From Cryptomeria japonica (taxonomy: Eukaryota > Streptophyta > Pinopsida > Cupressales > Cupressaceae), in assembly GCF_030272615.1 (NCBI RefSeq), contig NC_081407.1, positions 139,506,897-139,570,896 on the forward strand: a stretch of DNA of 64,000 nt, read 5' to 3'. The position numbers and the translations under genes are program-made. The notes below the pieces were generated by a model. It searched no databases. It saw only the letters and a list, made by a program, of their open reading frames with translations, and was not told where the DNA came from. Positions 58,720 to 64,000 of this stretch are shown in pieces; within the stretch, counting starts at the first letter, position 1, and each line of letters begins with the position of its first letter.

Positions 58720-59700
58720 TGGGAAACACATGAGAAAATGTCACTTACATAAGAAATTAAATAATTGGCTTTGTGGGAAGAGAGAGTACATGAGTGGGAA
58801 GTGCCATTAAATAATTTGTAACAAGTGGTAGGTGTGTAGTGACATTGTCCGCCTTGGCTATTTTTACGCCGAAAAAACCTTTATAATTCGTGCGATGCAG
58901 GCAAGTTGCACAGTTCAAAAATACCTTGAACTTAGCGAGCAGCGAAGGGGGAAAAATGAAATTTAATGGTTGAAAACTTTTTAATCATCTTGCATCCTTC
59001 TCCAGTGTTATGAACCGTTAGATTGTAAAATTAGCTCTTCCATCTCAAATAAGGTAACGCCTTCAGCATAATAAGTCAATTGGATAGTGTGCGCATTAAG
59101 GGTTGGAGAGAGTGCATTAAAGCTTTGCTCCAACCTCAAGGTTATTAGACTAGAGGCTGCATAGAGAGGCACGTAGCAGCAAAAAATCTCTTCCGGGAAA
59201 AAGTGGCAAACTAAAAGATTTTTTGATACAATTGGAAAAAAAGGAGTTAAAAGAAACATTTAAATGTTTGAAAAAGAGAAAAGAACTACCTGTTTTTGAA
59301 CTTCAAACACATTTCCATAGCATAGAGATATATGGAGAAAATAAAATAAAGAGTTTAGCCAAAGAATTGTCCACATAAAAATATTTTCTAAAATAGCAGA
59401 ATGTGGTGTAGCATGTAAGCTTTGCAAGCATATGATTTTTTGGTAAGTTTTGTAAGAAGTTGATAAAGTTTTCATGAAGTTAACAATAAAACATTTCATT
59501 GAATGATATGTAAGTAAACCTCTACTCTTGTTGTATGATGTCAGTGGATGGTAAAATGCTACTAACAACACTACATTCCAAATTATTATTAATATCAAAA
59601 GTGTAAATGATGTTCAATTTACATTCAATATGCAAGTTATAATTCTATTATCTAATTTTGTATTATTTAATTTCTTATTGTATATATCTAACTATCTTCA
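58720..59700. other. Stretch without recognised genes
   Basis: Moderate GC at 58830-59220, otherwise AT-rich. The 83-codon minus frame at 59008-59259 shows no family resemblance. Confidence 0.4.
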
Positions 59701-60385
59701 TGCTTGTGGCAGATGAGAGGAGCATTTAATATTTTCTATGTCCTATCTCAAGAATGCCACTTACTATAAGTATATGACAAAGAAGGCACAGTCAAGCAAT
59801 GCCTTGATTGGTCATGACCGATCAAGACATTACTTGATCGTACCTTTTTGTTTATACTAACAAAAGCATGTTACGGTAAATGACAATCGGTGATTATAAC
59901 CGAAGTTCATCGGTGTATTAACCCAACGCTAACAACCGATAGTATATCGGTGGCTGTCAATGCTAACAGCCGATAGTTATCGGTGTGTTAGCCTTGACAA
60001 CCGATAACTATCGGTGTAGACTAACACACCGATAACTATCGGTGACTAATACATTGCCACCCAATATACATTCTGATAACCCGATATATATTATATGCGC
60101 TCCGATATAATATTATATGTAACCCGATATAATATATATTCAATTCGGTATATATTAATCAGTGTCATTCATCTAAATACAGGATTCATTAGATAGATGA
60201 ACATGAGGAAGATACATAGTGTGTTATCAATAGATTGCCCATAAGCAAATACAGAATGGCTATCAAGGATAAATTAATTGCTTGATGGTTTTATCATAGT
60301 TATCGATATGATAAATGATTGAATGAGAGACTTCATTTATCTCTCATTCAATCATTTATCTTACCGAAGCTATTATGCTTTAACA
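59700..60385 (-). repeat. 3' LTR of the second copia element, inner edge certain
   Basis: On minus it begins TGTTAAAGCATAATAG at 60385, right after the polypurine tract AGCTAAGAGGGAG (60386-60398). The outer edge near 59700 is a guess. It holds four palindromes of the CCGAT..ATCGG type at 59935-60044. Confidence 0.7.
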
Positions 60386-60475
60386 CTCCCTCTTAGCTAG
60401 GTAAGATGAATGAAGCCAATATATTCAAGCATCATAATTTAATTGATAGTGATCATTTTAGTCATTTATGGGAAT

Positions 60476-60821
60476 CATACCATCTAATCATTTGGTATGT
60501 GGTATCACCTAAACACGTGATACTGAAGTTCATCAATCTTACGATTGATAGGATATCACCTAAGCATATGATATCAGTATTGCCTATACGCAATACTTAA
60601 GGATAATCATATGAGAAAGATTAATTTCTCACCTTATCCTAGTTGTGATAAGTGCACTAACACTTTATACAAATGTTTTATCACAACACAATCATGGCAC
60701 ATCCATGACATACCAGGGATCCAACATGATAATTGGTTTGGACATTATAAGATCGTCACCTTATAATGTCCCCATACAAGTGTTCACTATCTTGAGAGAT
60801 CGTCACCTCTTAGATGTGAAC
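60476..60821 (-). repeat. Run of ten hairpins in the copia 3' UTR
   Basis: Back-to-back inverted repeats: 60476-60499, 60502-60523, 60532-60549, 60553-60574, 60577-60596, 60601-60639, 60642-60687 (10-bp perfect stem), 60692-60708, 60740-60771 (12-bp perfect stem) and 60782-60821. The last two share the loop ATCGTCAC. Confidence 0.9.
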
Positions 60822-60917
60822 TCAGGGGATAGAATCCAAAAAAAATTGTCCTAACATGACAAAGAGGTTTACACATTAAACATCTTATAGGTATGCAAAT
60901 ATAGATTACAAAGCAAT

Positions 60918-61700
60918 TTACCTTTTTGTCATACCTAAACCTTTTCTGAAGTGATCAACTTTCACTCTGGAAAGGGGTTTGGTCAGAATGTCTGCAGTTT
61001 GATCTCCTGTACAAACATATTCCAGTTGGATTGCATTCCTATCTACCATATCTCGCACATAGTGGTATGGAATCTCAATATGCTTGGATCTGTCATGAAA
61101 CACTAGGTTTACTAAAAAATTTATGCAACTTTGATTGTCACAGTGTGTAACAGTGGGTTTCATAGGTTCTCCAAACAATCCCACAAGCAACTTCCTGAGC
61201 CATACTGCCTCTCGGGCAGCCATAGAAGCTGCAATGTATTCTGCCTCGATGGAACTTTGAGCTACAGAAGACTGCTTCCTGCTGATCCAAGATATCATAG
61301 CTGAACCTAGACTGAAGCAACACCCTGAAGTGCTTTTCCTGTCTCTGAATCTGTAAATCCATGTAAGTCTATCTCAACCTTCTTGTATTTGAGACCAGGG
61401 TTTAGAGTACCTTGTAGGTACCTCATAATGTGCTTCACTACAACCAGGTGTATCTCCTTTGGTTCACACATAAACTGACTTAGAGCATTGACTGCATAAC
61501 AGACATCTGGTCTTGTATTTACCAGATACATCAGGGACCCAATCATCTGTCTGTATTGAGTAGAATCAGTGGGTTGTGACTCTGATGCTGCTTCTTTAAG
61601 TTTATGTAGGTTGGTTTCCATAGGAGAGGTCATGGGTCTACAATTTAGCATTCTGAATCTCTTCAAAATATCCGAAGTGTACTTTCCTTGGTTTAGTATA
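60918..61700 (-). pseudogene. copia RNase H, frameshifted
   Basis: Frame 61666-61307 has KRFRMLNCRPMTSPMETNL and NTRPDVCYAVNALSQF. The frame shifts near 61340. 61298-60918 has ISWISRKQSSVAQSSIEAEY, HCDNQSC and TADILTKPLSRVK. Confidence 0.9.
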
Positions 61701-61739
61701 ATGTTGTCAGAATTCTACCATACTTCTAATCCTAGGAAG

Positions 61740-62456
61740 TAATGAAGGAGTCCTAAGTCCATATCAAATTCTTTAGATAGATCATTCTTGCATTGTTTTA
61801 TGAGTTGATCACTTCCATGCCCTGGGAGCCTATTTGAGCCCATAGAGAGCTTTCTTGAGTCTACACACATGAGACTTTGTGTCATGAATTTCAAAGCCTT
61901 CAGGTTGCTCTAGGTAGACTTCTTCTGAGATCTCACCATTTAGAAAAGTTGTCTTAACGTCCATTTGGTGTACTTTCCATCCCTTTGCTGCTACAATGGC
62001 TAATACAGCTCTTACTGAGGTATACCTAGCAACAGGCGCAAAGGTTTCTTCATAATCTATTCCTTCCCTTTGTGAGAAGCCTCTAGCTACAAATCTGGCC
62101 TTGTGTTTTTCAATACTGCCGTCTGCAGCATGTTTGATTTTGAACAACCATTTAGATGAAACCACAGATTTATTGATTGGTCTAGGAACAATCTCCCAAA
62201 CATCATTCTTCATAATGGATTGATACTCTTCAGACATTGCATCCTTCCATACTTGATGTTGAAGTGCATCTGATACATTGCTTGGTTCAGCTTTAGAGAG
62301 GTCATTCATAAGGGCAACATAGCTAGTAAATTTATTAGGCCTTTTGCTTTCTCTGAAGGTTCCTAAGGGAGCAGCAAACCTCTGAGCTTCTTCTACAGTT
62401 TTGGTGGCCCATAGTGGTCTTTTCTTGAGGTTTTCTCTAGGTGGACTTAGTTTCAC
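61740..62456 (-). pseudogene. copia reverse transcriptase with YVDD deleted
   Basis: Open from 62456 to 61830 with KARFVARGFSQREGIDYEET and HQMDVKTTFLNG. After APRAW (near 61825) the sequence jumps straight to DQLIKQCKNDLSKEF. About 65 residues present in the first copia copy, including YVDD, are missing. Confidence 0.88.
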
Positions 62457-63768
62457 TCATAGTTTCCTCAGGATACTCCCTCTGAAGCTCAAGAGCAAGA
62501 TCTCTATCTAAGCCGGGGTTAGGAATATGGACTTTAGGATCTAGAGAGCTTTGGGCTCTTTTGAAGGCTAAGTTTTCTTCAAAGATCACATCCCTACTTA
62601 GTTCAATGTTCTTTTGGCCGGGTATATATATTTTGTAGGCTTTGGATGTTTCACTGTATCCTACAAAGATTCCTCTCTTTCCAGAGGGTTCTAATTTTAA
62701 TATTTTCTCCTTAGGTACATGAATATACACTAGACATCCAAAAATCCTAAGGTGGCTTATATCTGGTTTTGATTTTGTAAAGACTTCTTCAGGGGTCTTG
62801 TCTTCAAGATGAGAGTGAGGACATCTGTTTTGAATGTATACTACAGTGCTGGTTGCTTTTGCCCAAAGATTGATTTTTAGATTCTGATCAAGAATCATAG
62901 CTTTGGCCGCTTCAACGATTGTCCTATTTTTCCTTTCTGCTATCCCATTTTGTTGAGGGTCGTAAGGTATTGTTAACTCCCTCTTAATCCTTGAATTTTT
63001 ACAAAACTCTTTAAATAATTCAGATGTGTATTCCCCCCCATTATCAGTTCTAAGGGTTTTAATTTTGTTTCCTGATTAGTTTTCTGTTAATGATTTGAAT
63101 TCTTTAAATCTATTAAGGATCTCTTCTGATTCTTTGCATTTCAGAAAGTAGATCCAGGTTTTCCTAGAGTAGTCATCGACAAATATCACATAATACAAAA
63201 ATCCCCCCAATGAATTTACAAACATAGGTCCACATACATCAGAATGAATTAACTCTAATACTTTACTTGTTTTCCTAGTACTACTCTGAAAAGCACCCTT
63301 AGTATTTTTGCCTAGGGCACATCCTGTGCATGCCCCTAAGTGATATTGCTTTAGCTTAGGTAGACCTGTGACAAGGTCTCCCATTGATGATAAAGCTCTA
63401 AAATTTAGGTGGCCTAGTCTTCTATGCCAGATTTCATTAGCATCTGTAGTTTCATGAATTAGGGCTAAGTTGGGCTCTGTGCATAGCTCATATAGGTATC
63501 CTTGTCTTTGACCAATTGTACTAGCTTTCTTGATAGACGAGTTCTTTGGCCAAGCCAGTACTTTGTTGTCCATGAATGTCACTCTGTATCCATTGTCCTC
63601 TAGTGCTGATATTGAGACAAGATTCCTCTTAATGCCTAGAACATATAGCACTCCTTCAAGTTGTAATGATACACCTGACTTCAGTTTGATGGTGCAGTTT
63701 CCAACTCCTTTGACAGGGTGTGTGGAGTCATCTCCGATGGTTACCTCTTCATCATTTTCCTCTCTCAT
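62437..63768 (-). pseudogene. copia integrase and protease, one stop
   Basis: Contains HRRLGHLNFRALSSM and CTGCALGK (zinc-binding), ELIHSDVCGP, DNGGEYTSE and NGIAERKNRTIVEAAKAM (catalytic D, D, E), with a stop near 63077. Upstream at 63800-63850 is WVIDSGSS of the protease. Confidence 0.9.
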
Positions 63769-63949
63769 AAAGTCTAGTACTTCTCTGAATCATGTGATGT
63801 GTATGGATGAGCCACTGTCGATTACCCAGGAGTTCACTTTGTTTGATGTTTGATGTGTAGGTGTTGAATAGGGCACATACTTCTCGGAGTCCTCTTCCCT
63901 TTTCGATTTTCCTGATTTGGCAAATGTGGCTTGTTTAGCTCTTTCTAAA

Positions 63950-63998
63950 CATTTGGCAACATAGTGCCCAAATTTGTCACATCTGTAACACTGAATTT
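63950..63998 (-). pseudogene. copia gag zinc knuckle (partial gag)
   Basis: Encodes CYRCDKFGHYVAKC, a CCHC knuckle, at the window edge. The rest of gag lies beyond 64000. Confidence 0.88.
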
Positions 63999-64000
63999 GA

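Larger units (their letters stand above)
59700..64000 (-). mobile_element. Second Ty1-copia element, same lineage, 5' part beyond window
   Basis: Minus order zinc knuckle, protease, integrase, reverse transcriptase, RNase H, hairpin-rich 3' UTR, polypurine tract, 3' LTR. The proteins closely parallel those at 575-4601. Stops, frameshifts and a deletion over the catalytic RT motif make it inactive. It lies in the PDS5 intron upstream of exon 1. Confidence 0.92.

Noticed and set aside
59008-59598. Two minus frames (83 and 112 codons) as possible PDS5 N-terminal exons
   Set aside because: No HEAT-like or PDS5 residues and no suitable splice context; the N-terminal exons are more likely beyond 64000.

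Overview
The window looks like nuclear DNA of a large-genome seed plant, most likely a gymnosperm (inference). The reasons are plant-type PDS5 coding sequence, introns above 10 kb, and dense nested Ty1-copia, Ty3-gypsy, hAT and LINE remnants. Nothing prokaryotic or organellar was seen.

Almost everything lies inside one minus-strand gene, a PDS5-type cohesin regulator. I traced 23 internal coding exons from 54284 down to 13175. Together they give 5,739 nt (about 1,912 complete codons) with matching splice phases at every junction and no stop. They cover the HEAT-repeat body, a very long basic C-terminal exon (30720-33368) with AT-hooks and internal repeats, and the start of a Tudor-like domain. 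The first roughly 180 residues and the rest of the Tudor domain are not in the window, so both ends of the gene lie outside it. Most introns are 100-460 bp, but five are giant: the one upstream of 54284 (over 9.7 kb), 40757-51421 (10.7 kb), 33587-37585 (4.0 kb), 13261-30492 (17.2 kb) and the one downstream of 13175 (over 13.1 kb).

Layout from low to high coordinates. 1-5489: a nearly complete copia element on minus, its 3' LTR cut by the window edge. 5640-10600: a decayed gypsy element on minus whose LTR holds a 1.7 kb solo LTR. 13175-13260: the Tudor exon. 14400-18338: an LTR-type element with target-site duplication (TSD) CAAGG, holding a 1 kb terminal-inverted-repeat (TIR) element. 18427-21133: a 5' LTR, primer-binding site and gag remnant, interrupted by a copia solo LTR (TSD CGAAT). 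21.7-29.4 kb: gypsy pieces, a long copia-type LTR, and a 2 kb solo LTR (TSD GATAG) inside an integrase gene. 30.5-40.8 kb: PDS5 exons. 41.2-50 kb: two hAT-type elements and two solo LTRs. 51.4-54.3 kb: PDS5 exons. 54.7-55.4 kb: a purine-rich repeat. 58.0-58.7 kb: a LINE tail. 59.7-64 kb: a second copia element on minus, lacking its reverse-transcriptase YVDD motif.

The most unusual signal is a recurring architecture. Several unrelated LTR elements carry runs of short hairpins in the 3' untranslated region or in the LTR. In some families the stems change on both sides between copies, so pairing is kept while sequence drifts.
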